From: Epiperipatus broadwayi
Taxonomy: Eukaryota; Onychophora; Udeonychophora; Euonychophora; Peripatidae
Direction of reading: 5' to 3'
Length of the DNA: 64,000 nucleotides
Assembly (NCBI GenBank): GCA_028023455.1
Contig: JAQFVV010012441.1
Location: 5,646,492-5,710,491, forward strand
The translations under genes were made by a program, and so were the position numbers. The notes beneath the pieces are model-generated. The model saw only the letters and a program-made list of their open reading frames with translations. It ran no database searches and had not been told where the DNA came from. Positions 39,875 to 53,099 of the stretch are shown here, piece after piece (positions within the stretch are counted from its first letter, which is position 1; each line of letters begins with the position of its first letter).

Positions 39875-40839
39875 ATACACCTGGGTCTCATTTTACGTGA
39901 TAGATAGGTTCCTCAGAAAACACATGCAAATGAAATCACACAAAAATAGACATAACTTACCTTGAAAAAGGGGGGATATGGACTGTGATTTTTCAAAAAT
40001 CATGTAAAAGCAAAGCACCAATGTAAAATTACTTTAAAATTTGCGCAAAAAAAAATAAGGAAATAAAATATGACTAATAAAATATTTCAAATTTGAAAAA
40101 AAATGATACAAGACAAACTTTTTTTAACTATAATATTTAATTTTATTCAAAACAATATATTTTATGCATAATTTACAGTAATTTACATTTTATACATGTT
40201 TTAATTATTATTATTTGCCGATTAACAGGTTTGTTTGCAAACTGGCAAAAAATCAGATTCTTCACAAAAGGAAATACAACTAGCGCCAACGTCACTCTCA
40301 TGTTGTGTTAATAGTTTTCTGGTGATAACGTAATTAGTAATTAATTTAACAACTAAAAATTAAATTTTTATTTTTGTCTTTAATTTTTTAATTTTCAATT
40401 TTAATTGTGCCCACTGCTATTACTCACCTTTTAAAAATAAACTTGTGGACACTAAATAATTAATAATTGATTACATTCTTTTTTTAAAAGCAAAAACAGA
40501 ATGTGATTTAAAATGCAAAATTAACATGCACAATGTTTGAACAAATTTACATTATAATCTTGTAAAATTAAATGTGTGTATACATAAAATGTGGAAATCA
40601 TGATTTTAATTTCATTATTGCATAAAATCTTACTATTATAAAGCACTGAAAATATTGACATTACTAAGATGAAAGTCGAATTCCAATAATGTGCTATTAC
40701 TTTCAATATGACATAAGTGCGCGAAATTTATTATTTAAAGTAATAGCGCATTATCGAAGTTCAACTTCCGGAGAAATGTCAATCATGTAACTTCAAAATC
40801 ACATTAAATAAATCAGCGTAAAAAGAGACCCAGGTGTAT
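39875..40839. mobile_element. TA-flanked TIR element, Tc1/mariner-like, non-autonomous
   Basis: The left end ATACACCTGGGTCTC and right end GAGACCCAGGTGTAT are perfect 15-bp inverted repeats; similarity continues through TTTTACG. A TA dinucleotide flanks each side (39,873-39,874 and 40,840-40,841), the target site of Tc1/mariner elements. The 965-bp interior has no transposase frame. An extra internal hairpin lies near 40,683-40,760 (TGTGCTATTACTTT against AAAGTAATAGCGCA). Confidence 0.75.
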
Positions 40840-40898
40840 TACTTATATCATATTAACAAAACAACAGACATATGTAAGACAATAAATACTTGTAAGAC

Positions 40899-41245
40899 AT
40901 TAAATATTCATTATAAACTTTATTTAAACTTTCCTAATAAAACAACTTGTTAGTAATAACACATACATAGACAACACAGGTCAGCAATTACACAACGTTT
41001 TGAGTAGTAGTGTAATTTCTAACCTGTGTTGTAATATTTACTATGGCTGTAACCTCAAGAATATGCAAGTAAAATGTGATAGTAGAGATCTCTACAGGTC
41101 TTAGACACAAGCTTACATTTTGGAAGAAAAGTAAATATTACTTATGTAATCTAAATTTATAATTATAACCTGTGTTGTCTATTTGTGTGAAAAAAAATTT
41201 GTTTGTATTTGGAAAGTTTAAATAAACTTTAAAATTTAAATATTC
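40899..41245. repeat. Fold-back repeat, family B
   Basis: Arms of about 80 bp: left TTAAATATTCATTATAAACT, then TAGACAACACAGGT; right ACCTGTGTTGTCTA, then AAATAAACTTTAAAATTTAA. The centre contains GTAGTGTAATTTCTAACCTG and GAGATCTCTACAGGTCTTAG. The central part recurs alone at 43,405-43,520. CACAGGTTAGTAATTATAAA-like sequence at 26,970-27,000, beside the Penelope fragment, suggests the arms derive from a Penelope 3' end (inference). Confidence 0.65.
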
Positions 41246-42139
41246 GTGTTTATTAATTGTTATCTACTACTTGTGTAGGCAATAATCAAAATACATATAA
41301 TAAAGAAAAAAATAATAATTGTATCAAAACATAAACTTTATAATATACATATGTATTTTTTTATATTGCAATTAATAATACATATTTCTTGTCTTAATAT
41401 TCTTGTTATCATAATAACATTTTTCAATGATCCAAGTATAATACATTGACTATTAAAATCAATTAAGAAAAAACACGATTGAAATTCCTCCACTACTGAA
41501 ATTAACTTCAAATTTCAATAAGTACAGAATATATATAAAATAGTTTTTGGATTAAACCATGCGTTAGTCTTGATTAATTCACAACATTTTAACAAAATAG
41601 CATTCTGCATTGTCAGGGTTAATTTGTCAAAGAAAAACCATTAGATCTCAAATTGGTCACAAACCTGATTTATATAATGCCAAAATACTTGCTACATTGG
41701 AAAAGTATAAAATGAGAACCACGAGCAAGTTGATTGAAATATTAAAAAGACAAAATCATTTAAAGAGCTGATAAAGCACAATGAATCCTAGCCTTATAAA
41801 AACCAATTATTTTATCTTTTTCTTATATAAACTTAAAGACAATTATTGGTCAAATTGAAGAAAATAAACCTTATGCTAATTCACATATTCTGAGTGCTCA
41901 ATTATTTTGTGCTCATTTTCATTCTTTACCTCACACTCAATCTCATTATTATTTGAGATCGTACAGTATTTCTTTAAAAAGTTAACGTTGACAATGGCAG
42001 ATGCTAGATTGTCAAAACCATGGGATTAATCAGAACTAAAATATGGTTTAATGTAATAACTATTTTATTTACATTATATAAATATGAAAAAATTAAGTAT
42101 TATATATATATAACTATGAGAAAACAGTCATCATAGACA
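41246..42139. other. A+T-rich non-coding stretch
   Basis: No supported feature. Confidence 0.5.
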
Positions 42140-42905
42140 ATCCCAATATAAACAACAAACACAAACTGTTGTCAAAGCAAACTCCTTTTAACAATAAAGG
42201 TGGAATCCCATCTTTGTTTATAGTTATTAGTTTTTATGTTGGGTTTGTGAAGAGATAAGGGGGATTTAGATATAAAGGCCATAGAGTTGACAAAGATTAT
42301 GTTATGGAAATGGGATGGGGCAGAATATGGAAAGACTTAAGAGTGAGGAATGGAGAATAAAACGGCTAACAGATTTATCTGGGCATAATTGCTGAGATAT
42401 TCTTGACTTCGTTTAAGGAGAAGCCAAATACATCACATCACATCCCATATAATTATATAGGCACTAAAGAATGCAACTTCACAACAAAAATTGAAATTAT
42501 TGACGCAAAGAAGTTTAAATAAATCTTCTTAAACAGATAAATATAATCTCTTCTGAATGCAGACTAATAAATAATCAATTATAACATTACAAATTGCAAT
42601 TATAATTTTCAAATTGCACCCAATATATTACTTAAATAATAAGTAGGTAATGCCTAAGGCTAAATAGGTTTGTAAATAACCATTAGAAACCAGTCAATAT
42701 TTAAACAATCCAAATATAGATAATAATCAAAAATCTCAAACGGTTGTTAAGGCAACCTACTTCTAACAATAAAGGTAGAATCCCATCTTATGGTCCCATA
42801 TATTTATATAGACACCAGATTTCAACTTGTCCACATAGATTAAAATTATTGATGCAAAGATGTTTAAATAAATCTTCTTAAACAAGTAATATATGTATAT
42901 CTGAT
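42140..42905 (+). repeat. Tandem duplication with a nested insertion
   Basis: The unit at 42,700-42,905 (TAACAATAAAGGTAGAATCC, then GTTTAAATAAATCTTCTTAA) is repeated at 42,140-42,210 plus 42,442-42,540. The first copy is split by 231 bp of other sequence at 42,211-42,441. Confidence 0.65.
42211..42441. mobile_element. Insertion related to 61,400-61,600 (inverted)
   Basis: ATGTTATGGAAATGGGATGG, then TTTATCTGGGCATAATTGCT and GACTTCGTTTAAGGAGAAGC have their complements at 61,430-61,600 in the same mirrored order. No coding call is possible. At 61.4-61.6 kb this sequence lies just before a Penelope reverse transcriptase, so it may be a Penelope 5' segment or an independent repeat. Confidence 0.5.
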
Positions 42906-44520
42906 TTTTTGGAGTAATTTGTAAAGAAAAAGGGATAGTAATTGAAGGAAGAATGAATCTTGGTTCATTGGTTCAAAAGAACATTTGATAAAATCAGAAA
43001 GCCAATAGTGTTCAAATACTTGAAAAATGTGTTGTTTAATTTTTAATGATAAAATATTTAGTTTTGTTGTTTTTGATAACCATAATTATAACAATAATGC
43101 ATTGGAATTATATTTGTTTAACTTAATGTTATTCTTTATTTTTATTTATAGTGGTTTTATACTATATGTATATATCTGTAAAAATATTAATTTTGAAAGT
43201 AGCATTTTATTACCTATACATAATAATGGTTACATAAAAAATAAAATGAAAATTATAGAATGCATCGCAAACAATGTGATTACATGGATATTTTATACTT
43301 TCCAGGATAATTATTACAGTTTATAAAGATTAAATAATCGTATGGTGATATTAATTATAATGAAAACGATATAAATATGACACAACTTGTGCGGTTAAAA
43401 ATGCGAAGGTAGGGACCTCTACAGGTCTTAACCACAAGCTTACTTACAAGCTTTAGGTTTATTGCCTTAGTAAATATTACGTAATAAATGTGCGTTAAAT
43501 AAATTTATAATGACACAACTGTAACAAGATTTTTTAACGATGACTTTAAAGCAAACAAAAAAAAAAAAAGAGTAAGTAAAAAAAATACCCTTTTTTATAA
43601 ATTTCTAAGCAATAGGAGAAAATGGTTGCGTATATATATATAAGGAGGGGGCAAAAGCTTTATCTATTTTTTCTCCTATTGACTTCATTAAAAGAGGTGA
43701 GAAAAGGTTAAAAGTATAAATAAATATAAAATAAGTTTTAGAGATCTCTATGACAATGATGAATGTTGTGGCTTTTATTTTCAGTAAAACTGCTTCATTA
43801 AAGTATAAAGGTTTACTATCTTAATATAAACTGAGCACTGATTATATGTGTGTGGGAGATAATAATCATTTACGACAAATAATTTCACGTAAATAATAGA
43901 AGAGAATATTAACATACAAAATCATCAAAATCAGCAATTATTTTATTTTAAAATATATTTGAAAATATGTTTTTGAGTAAGAATATTGTTTATATAAATA
44001 AAGTTTTAAACTTAATAAATAAACAAAAAAAGTAGTTGATATGAAAGCATGTATTTTGATTATGTGGCTTCTTTTATTGTTATGATAATAATTATTATTG
44101 ATTGTGTTTACTTAATAAAAATTTATAATATAATTAGATATAGAATTTTTATAATTATTAAAGAGAAATTAAAAATTGTTCATAAAATAATATTTTGTTT
44201 AAATTATAGATGTTTCATCGTCATGCATACCAAACCTTTTATCATCTTTACATAGAATAGATACATATATGTGTGTATATATATATATAAATAATTATAG
44301 ATACGAATATATGAACGAAAGAGATACCAAGGGGAAGTAGTAGATAGATGGATGAATAAATGCATTGATAGATAAATAGATAAAAGGATCTAGATAGAGA
44401 AACATGCTTAAACATAAAAAACAACTTTTTATTTTATTCTTCTGCTTATATATATAATATTTAATATTTTCACAGATATGTGATGAAAATTAAAATAGTT
44501 GTTGGGTTATATATATATAT
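42906..44520. other. A+T-rich stretch with short repeat fragments
   Basis: 43,405-43,520 matches the centre of fold-back family B (CCTCTACAGGTCTTAACCAC). 43,745-43,870 matches the ~450-bp repeat family (TTAATATAAACTGAGCACTG). 44,335-44,400 is a short degenerate GATA patch. Open frames at 43,027-43,326 and 44,049-44,255 are Ile/Tyr/Phe-rich and look random. Confidence 0.5.
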
Positions 44521-45300
44521 TGTGCCGGTCAAAATCGTGTATTCATTCAACAAGACCAATAATCCAAGCAAAAGTACCTTGAATCCAACCATACACAAGA
44601 TACATATGTCAGGACAAGGATGAGTCCTAACCTATTAGCCTAAACTATTGCCTCTCTGACAAAGGATAACATTTGTGATGACACTAGCAGTGCTTGGTTT
44701 TATTCCGTCCCAACTGGAGGTCATGGTTTACATAGAGACTCAAAATAATAAAGGATTTATATGAAAAATCAATGATTTAATGGATTCTGACGATTGCAGA
44801 ATGGTACCGATATGATTTGATCGATTACAAATGGGTTGAATCGTAATAATGATAATTCTTTATGGCAACATTACAAAGAAGTGAATTTAAATCAAAGAAA
44901 TATTTAAATAAATAGAGTAATTAACCTTAGAGATTGGGAGTGATGACAAACTAAGCTTATTTAAAATAACAATATTATAGGAATTTATTAAGGAATTTAG
45001 TACAAAATAAGTTAAGACTTTGTTTATACAACTTGGTTATTTCCTTTAATTCGTTTTGATGCAGTTTTGACAAACAATGTAAAAGTTTGTTAATTGATCA
45101 GCCAAAAACCAATCAGCAATAAAATATCATTAGCCCTCTTCAAGATATTACAAATAAATCTGTTTATATATATATTACAAGACATGAAAGATGGGCATTT
45201 AAAACACTATTACATTTAAAATCATTTGTATATAATGAGTGTGGGAAGCAAAATAGTTCTTAAATAAATAATTGACAATTATACAGTCAGATTTAATTAA
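44521..45300. other. Unrecognised sequence, possible old retroelement
   Basis: It begins TGTGCCGGTCAAAATCGTGT right after an AT run and is less A/T-biased until about 44,860. A TG start after a microsatellite would fit an LTR, but no partner copy is in the window and no coding motif was seen. Confidence 0.25.
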
Positions 45301-45356
45301 TTATGAAATTTGTTTGTGAAGGATATGCCATCATGGCAGAGAGAATTTCAGGTTTG

Positions 45357-45720
45357 CTAAATAAAGATATAAAATGTTGAAGAAGGCAGTATGCTATTAT
45401 AGATTACAACAAAATAAATTAAGTCTGTTATGAAATTCTGGGTGGCTTTACTAAAAGAAATTCCTGATATGTACAAGTAGATAAGAGAAATGTTGGCCCT
45501 CCAGCCAAAGCATGTCTCTGAATAATAATAATAATAAATGTGATGTGCTGGAATTTGATACACTCTTAATGGCAATGCCTGAAAAGAATCCCTTGGTATG
45601 AACTACATCTACTTTGAGGGAGTGTGAAAGATTGGATTGGTCATAGTTAAATGTCCAAAGGTCCTGGGGAGTAAGTAGCAAAGCAAAATAATAAATGAAT
45701 GGTTGTAGCTATAAATACAT
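45357..45720 (-). other. Possible repeat fragment, not identified
   Basis: The minus-strand frame 45,681-45,451 contains HSLKVDVVHTKGFFSGIAIK and RDMLWLEGQHFSYLLVHIRN, less random than nearby frames. A second overlapping frame is also open. It may be a retroelement remnant, but no conserved domain motif is visible. Confidence 0.25.
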
Positions 45721-47462
45721 AATGCCCTAGACATATATAGATAGATAGTGTATCACTAACAAAATTAATAACTTAATTCCTGATTAAAATAATCGGCTCC
45801 CTGACATAACAGGAAGTCCCAGAAACTTTAGGCCATCAATGAATGAATCATAAATTATATTATAAAAGAAAGGCAAGAATTAAAACTAAAATATAAATTG
45901 TTTTCCACACTTTACAAATATTTTATTTATTAATAAGTTATTAAATAGTTTATGAAAGATTACAAAATAAGACTGTCTTTTAAATAACATAGACAGGCCA
46001 TTGAATATCAAACTCACTTCTGATGAAGTTTGACAATATAAGACATAATAAATTATACATTGAATTTTTTACTATTTTGACAAATAAAAATATATATGTA
46101 TAAAACATATACTGACAAAATGCTATAATAGATTTTACTTAATTGATTCACTAAAATTCTTTATTCTTTCAGAAATAATTACAAAGCTATTTTAAATTGG
46201 AGGTAATAGTAAGATACTTTTAAAATAATTTCAATCATTCAAAATAAATTTATATATGATGTACAAAACCAAACGAGCTTTCTATTAATTAATTTATGGG
46301 AAGTAAGTATCCTGTAATGATTTTGACTGGAAAAATAAGAGGGAGAGAATTTAAAGCTAATAGCTCATTGAATTTTGTACTTGGAAATTTCAGTAAGTCA
46401 AATATTCTAAATAAACCAAAAATTAATTTAATTTTGCCGCATCAAAATAATATGAGATTTTTAGAAGAATTGATATTTTAAATTTAAGAGAAAAATTAAA
46501 CGAGCATTTTAAACCAAGCCATATAAACATCACACAGATATATAAATATAAATTAGTATTTATTTAGAATTGGACATTACCTCAGAATCAATCGGTAAGC
46601 ATTCCATGGCTTGAAATAGGCATTTATACAGTCAGATCATTTGCAGGCTTCCTTGATACAGACAGTCTCTTGTTAGATGTTAAAAGCACTGGAAAAGCAT
46701 TGATGGGCTGGTGGAAACAGAGCTCCAGGGAGCAACACTGATCTTTTTACCACATCATTTCTTTAATCATGATGTACTGTAAATTTAAACTACTCCCTTC
46801 AGTGAACTCTTCAGATAAAACTCAATAATCTCCTTCAATAATTTTCCACTATTTATGTGTTCTGGTCTTATCTACAGGATTTAATCTACAGTGACAACTA
46901 CCAATTGAAATTGCTCTAAAGTAGTCATTTGAGGTTGGTGCCTGCTTTTGAGGGAAATCTATAATTCTGCATTAACATGCCCCAAGGGTTGATTTGCTAA
47001 TTAAAAAAAAACAATTATATTAAGTTTATCAGTCAGTGTACTAACAAAATCTATTTAATTAAGGCTTAGATTAACAAAAATGTAGATTTTATTCAGAAAA
47101 ATTTTAGGAATTTGGTACAATGACTTTCAAACTTATATTTGACATAAACTTAAGGAGAAATTTACAAAACTTTTCAACTATTACATTGTTAAAATAATTG
47201 ACTCTCTAATTACATTGATTAAAAGATAAATATAAAATGTTACCAACTGATTAATTGAAGAAAAAATGAATTTTAATAAGGAATTTGAAATATTTGTAAC
47301 ATTTTATAGATATCTAGGATTCAATTCAATTTAATAAAAGAAACACAATATACTTTATTACAAATATAAAATAAATAAACTAATGTAAAAAGGTTAGTTT
47401 TAATTATAAAATAAGATTAATGAAATATAAAAGATTATAATATTGCTTAAAATATACTACCA
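45721..47462. other. A+T-rich stretch with a more complex patch
   Basis: 46,600-46,980 is less A/T-rich (for example CTGGAAAAGCATTGATGGGC near 46,690) and could be an old repeat or an untranslated exon; no frame supports coding. The remainder is featureless. Confidence 0.35.
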
Positions 47463-47575
47463 CCATTATGAGAGGGGTGTCAGTTAATAAAGATTGGGTT
47501 CAAACCCAGACTAGTGCTGATGACATTGGCACTAGGTGAAGCAGAAATATGTACTATATTTCCAGCCTCAATATA
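47463..47575 (+). repeat. tRNA-derived SINE, 3' part
   Basis: A B-box-like GGGTTCAAACCCAG near 47,488-47,502 is followed by GATGACATTGGCACTAGGTG and ATGTACTATATTTCCAGCCT, then an AT run. The tRNA 5' half is decayed. Confidence 0.55.
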
Positions 47576-47638
47576 TATATATAATAGTGAAATACAAATA
47601 TAATGTATAAACTTAAACCAGTTTAATTAAATGAGATT

Positions 47639-47787
47639 TGACCACAGACTTTTAAGATCGCTACTGTCTTCCATTATCTAATATGACCCATATACATGAC
47701 ACATACATGTTAAAAAGATAAATGTTCTCCAATATATGTACTTCATGCTGAACCAGCACCCATCAGTTAGTCTGAAATATCTCTCAG
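47639..47787. repeat. Left half of a ~450-family repeat copy
   Basis: CTTCATGCTGAACCAGCACC and CATCAGTTAGTCTGAAATAT match the units at 8.9-10.5 kb. The unit breaks off at the AT microsatellite; the part expected next in the family (TTAAGG, then TTTAATGGACAGG) is found at 60,040-60,090, on the far side of the giant element. Confidence 0.65.
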
Positions 47788-47806
47788 ATACATATATATA
47801 TATATA

Positions 47807-47860
<54 letters not shown>
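47788..47860. repeat. AT microsatellite (left side of insertion)
   Basis: About 70 bp of AT with one TTTT interruption. It is the apparent target of the 47,861-60,010 element; a shorter AT run (60,011-60,034) continues on the other side. Confidence 0.9.
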
Positions 47861-47865
<5 letters not shown>

Positions 47866-49553
47866 CCTACACTCCCAACACCGCTCATATACATTACATG
47901 AGCAAAATGCCCAGGCACCAGTTCTATTAATAAATAGAACAATATAACAAAATATATAATACAAAATTATTACCGAGACTCTATATTTAAGTTTATGTTC
48001 AGCTCAGCTCAGTGAGAGGCTATAGGTAGTTCATAAGATATATGATAATAAATGAATAAAAGAAGAAATATTACAAAACATTTAATATAATGTAAATTCC
48101 TTTGTTAATTAATTATATGATAAAAAATCATAATGTTTATTTGGCAAAGTCTATTAAAATATACTTTAAACTTAATTTCTTTCTTCATCCAATTATAACA
48201 TATATCAGCTTGCTATAATTATAATCCTAAACTATTCTATGACTTGGCATATTATAATCTAAACATTTACTTTAATGCCAATCAAGAAATAAACAATAAG
48301 ATCTCAGGGAATTTTAACAAACACAGTTGAATTAAATAAACTACATTGGCCCATAACTTATAATTCTAAAGTATGATAAAAATGTAATAAAACAAATTGA
48401 CTAAAATATTTTTCTGCGTTTCAATAATAAGATAATGACAGAGATAGGGTATTTTAATCTCATATCATCATCTAACAAATATATTGACTTGGCAACCTTT
48501 CTAATATGTTTATCCAGTGGCAAATGTTCCTTATAATGTATGGATTAAGAAATACAATATTGTCAGACACTAGCAAATTTAATATTATAACTCTAAATAA
48601 TATATCTATTTTGTAATAGATTTATGAAATGTGGAGATGTGGAAATGGAAATACGAATGCACACAAGAATAATTCAAGACACAGTTTTTAGATTTTAAAT
48701 AACTAAAACAAATCATTTATTACAATAAAATAATCTTGTTTTAACATGATATTAACAACTGGACTATTTGTCTTACAGATTTTTAAATTATCAAATAAAC
48801 TTTGAGCATCAGTTTGGGATTATCCCTACTATCAAAGCAAATTAATAACAAAACTTAAATATCCTGACTTCAAACACATGCTTTGCCTACATGTTTCATC
48901 TACATGACAATAAATATATAACATGTTATATTTTTAGCACAAAAAAAAAAATACTTTTGAGAGGATATTACTCTTGATTGACAAAATAAATCAAATTGAT
49001 TATATTTGGCTCTCAACAAAGCAACTTTCTCTAATTGACTAATAATCACCTTCAATTATGTATACCTTTCATGCATAGCAACAAAATTATGTTTATTCTG
49101 ATGATTTGAAGATTTATAACCTTTATTTAAATAAATACATTATATTTTAAAATATTTATTTCCCGTTTTAATGTCAATACTTTATACTTCTATTTAAATG
49201 AATGTAATGTATTTCGAAAGCATTTATTTCTCATTTTAATTTCAATAATTCTATACTTTATATACGCGATGTTATTTATATTACGCATGGGTGTGCACGT
49301 TTCAGCAGCAATAATATAAAACAATCTTTTCTATAAACTCTCCATTCATTAAGAAAATATCATACACTTATTTTATTTCGGACAATGTCGTAATTCATCA
49401 ATGAAATAAGACACTAATACTACGTCAAGAATTAATCTAACAATTTATCTGGCCACTTATTAATTAACACATAGCTATATTTTCACGATTATACATACTA
49501 TACGTTATAAGGGAAATCTACATGAGGAGCAGATAAACTCTTATTGAACACTT

Positions 49554-49780
49554 CTACAATAATCCATCTGATGTTAAATATACTTTTGGTGGGGACATTT
49601 TCCTCATCACCAAAATCTAAGAAAAAAAACGTCTAATAACTTTCTAAGCATCATTTAATCATACTTCAACAATAACTCATCTACTTCTAAATACATTATT
49701 GGTGAGGACATTTCCTCATCACCTGGCTCTAAGAAAACATCACTTCAAAATATCATTTAATCATATGCATATAATATCAA
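49554..49780. repeat. Two-copy ~113-bp tandem repeat inside the LTR
   Basis: CTACAATAATCCATCTGATG at 49,554 recurs as CAACAATAACTCATCTACTT near 49,667. Both units contain GG(G/A)GACATTT and CTCATCACC. The same pair is present in the right LTR at about 57,089-57,310, so it predates integration. Confidence 0.7.
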
Positions 49781-52357
49781 CTAGGCTCTACTCATGGAAA
49801 ATTATTAACATAGACTAAATAAGCAAAATCTTTTATCCCTACAAATATTATAATGCAACCAGATTTCTTTATATTCTCATAGCTTTTCTAAATATTGAAC
49901 ATCATAAATACACACTGGCAGATAAATACATAGAGATAACATACCAATCCATTCAACAATAGAATACAACAGCGTCTGAAATTTATACATAAAATATTCA
50001 CAAATTGAACTTTATCAAACAAATGCCATAATTGTGCAAAACAACACACACCCGCGAACAAAAATATACAAAATTAACTAAATTACATACTATGCAAGCA
50101 ACACGGTAATTAAATATTGCATTAAGGTATAACTTTTAATTCAAAATAAACTTTAGGTTACTTTTAAAATTTAATATTTATAATTATTACGAATGAACTT
50201 TCTTTCATATCTTGCAAATTATTTCTATTATACGTTCGTTGATTCAAAAAAAAAAAATTCTCACTTTGAGATAATAAAGTATGCAACATAAATATAAACC
50301 TCTGTAATAATATATTTAAAAAAAAATATTTATTTCTTTTACCTTCATAAAAAACAATAAGACCTATTTGAACACAATCAATTTTTACCAGCATTTTCCT
50401 CATTCGGATACACTTCAAAGACGGTCTTGAAGATCAAAATAACCCAAATTATAAATGAACATAATAATAAATAAGCCTATCTACATATCATATACATTAA
50501 TTATGACAAGCAATAAAAAAAAATAAAGAAAGAAAGGTTATTAGTTTTGTAACTTAAAAATAAAAGTTCACTTGCAAAGCTCGGTTCCAGGTTTATGAAA
50601 CAATATGGGACACATTCCAAACTGAATTTAAATTAAAATAAACTGCTGTAGGGTAACCAAACAAATATAATCATGCTTAAATAGAACTCAGCATCTTCAA
50701 TGTCCATAACAAAGTTATTTAAGTTACTGTATTATACATAAGCAATCAATTTGTCTTCTATTATGATGAGAATATAACAAATTCTTAACTACTGTTGGAC
50801 AGGAATTATCTCACTTATTCCATTGTAGTTCTAAATTAAATACGTTATTATTTTAGTAGGTTCTTGAATAGCATTTAACATTTTATAATTTATTATACGC
50901 CTGGTTTATTCTTAAATATTGCCCATTAAGATACTGCATTTTCTTACTAATTCTTCAATTAATAATATTTTGTTTTATTTTCCATCTTTATGGAAGAGAA
51001 CAAAAATTACCCGCATTTCTATCCTTCCATTCGATTTAAGCAAATACTTAATTTGTAGTAGCTCACATTTTATTTCCTTCATTTAAAATACATATTATTT
51101 CCAGAAATACCAGACAAACAAATACTGTGATCTCTTTATGATGAATTTAAACATGGCATGATTTATCAAACTATGCATATCTTTAAATTTATGTTTAATT
51201 CTCACAAAAACATAACACGGAAAATAAGTGAAGAATTAAAATATATTCTGTAAAATAGTTCTGCATGCATTTTCCAGATACAGTAAAGAACACACATTGG
51301 TTAATGATACAACAATAATATTCATGCAATTTATTCCTATTTAAAATGACAATTAAGTGAAATAATGTAGACTGGATGTTATTAACATACATTTTTAAAA
51401 GAGCAATAGTTAGGAAGAGGTTAATTCAATATGTTTAAATCAAGGAGAGTAAAATAAACTGAGTACCTTTTTAAAATTTAGAACTGCATTCTGAAATTAA
51501 CTTGTCCCATAATAAATTTCTTGGGATTCTTTCGAAATTTCACTCCAAAGTCTTTTTAAAATCAATTTGACTTCAGCAACTGGTTTTACTTTCACAAAAA
51601 TCAGCCACTGTTTTTGGCTACAATTACATTACATAATAAGCAAATTTTTCACTGGAGATCTTTGTTAAATAGCTCTCTTTAGCAAAGTTCATTTTCTTCC
51701 ACAAGGTTACTCCCACGCTTCTCTTCTAGCTAAGCTAATTACATAATCAAAAAAATTTTTTTCAAAAAAAAAATCACTTTGATTTTTAGAATTAAAATCA
51801 AGATAAAAATAATAATAAAATAAATAGCTTTTACAAACTTGAAAGAAAAATGAATATTAATTAACTATTAAACAAAAATGATTAATAATTTATTTAATTT
51901 TTTTAAAATAATCCATTGGTTCAACTATCTATTAATCATTGGAAAGAAATATATATTTGTTAAATTATTTAAGATAATTACTGTAATTTAAATGTTTTTT
52001 TATTGTGAATGTACTATTGTTTGCTGTTATTAAAGATGAAAATGAAATGAAACATAATACAGACATATATGCATGCACATGTACTGCAACCTAAATATTA
52101 AACTATCTTAACTAAATATAATTGAAATGGCTATTAATTGTTGACAAAAGGATAAGCATTAATGAATAAAGGATTATGAAACTATTCAACTAATATTATA
52201 ATATAAAATAACTTTGCATCTTTCTGACAAAATGTATTAATTCCATTAATAAACAACCCCTCTTCCTCTCATTAAATACCTCATTAGCCACATTAATAAT
52301 AATGAATACAGTCAAGTGGTCAATAAACTTTATAAGTAATCCATATCCAAGCTTCAA

Positions 52358-53099
52358 CCCTTTTCCCGCCACTTACGAGGCCTCTTGTCAACAGTTGACA
52401 TCACTCTAATTCTGTTATTTTTAATGCTAGGATATTCGTTTGACAGTTATTGATTAGGTTTTTAAAAGTTCTGTAAGATGGTGCCCTCTTCCGAATTATT
52501 TTACAAGTAAAAAATCAAAAAACCACATTTCAAGCTAAACAAAGAAAGAAGCTTGTCGGTGATTGGCTCTCAGCCGACAAAGATATTCTGATTGGCTGGA
52601 AAAAACAAAGAAACCACCTGATCAAAGAAAATAAAGAAAAACGCTGAGATTTTCATTTCAAATGTGATTTAAGGTTTAAAAAAGTATATTCTGGGAAATT
52701 AAAATCATTTTCACAGGGTATACTAAAAAAACAAAATTATTTTCGAAAAATATTGAAGATTTTAGTAAAAATATTTAAGATTTAGCAAAAAGAAATATTT
52801 ACTTTCTATAACGTAAAAAGCATTTACATCACAAACTCTTTGTTTATATGTCGGCTTTTATTTTGCCGAAATTGAATATTTTATAATAAATAAATAGCAA
52901 TTTATTTTTGAAAGAACTTTCGTTCACTTTTATAACCTGACAATTTATTAATATATTTTTTGTAAATGAATATAAAGTCAATATGATATTAAAGGTGAGA
53001 ATATTTTGGCAATTGACTTGTCTTCAGTTTGTGAGCTGTCCAATTAAAAGCTTTGATTTTTAGCTGACACAACCAATAATATAATTAGTGGTTAAAAGG
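52358..53099. mobile_element. piggyBac-like MITE in the left LTR
   Basis: The left end reads CCCTTTTCCCGCCACT; the right end, read inward on the other strand, is CCTTTTAACCACT. The flanks are TCAA (52,354-52,357) and TTAA (53,100-53,103). piggyBac-superfamily elements duplicate TTAA and begin CCY; the left duplication has one substitution. The right LTR has the uninterrupted sequence AAGCTTTAAACAATC at 59,886-59,900, a clean empty site. No transposase frame is present. Confidence 0.8.

Noticed and set aside
50164-51392. Short minus-strand frames in the left giant LTR (84 and 65 codons)
   Set aside because: The equivalent frames in the right LTR (57,704-57,916 and 58,662-58,925) differ in start, length and frame, so they are not maintained as proteins.
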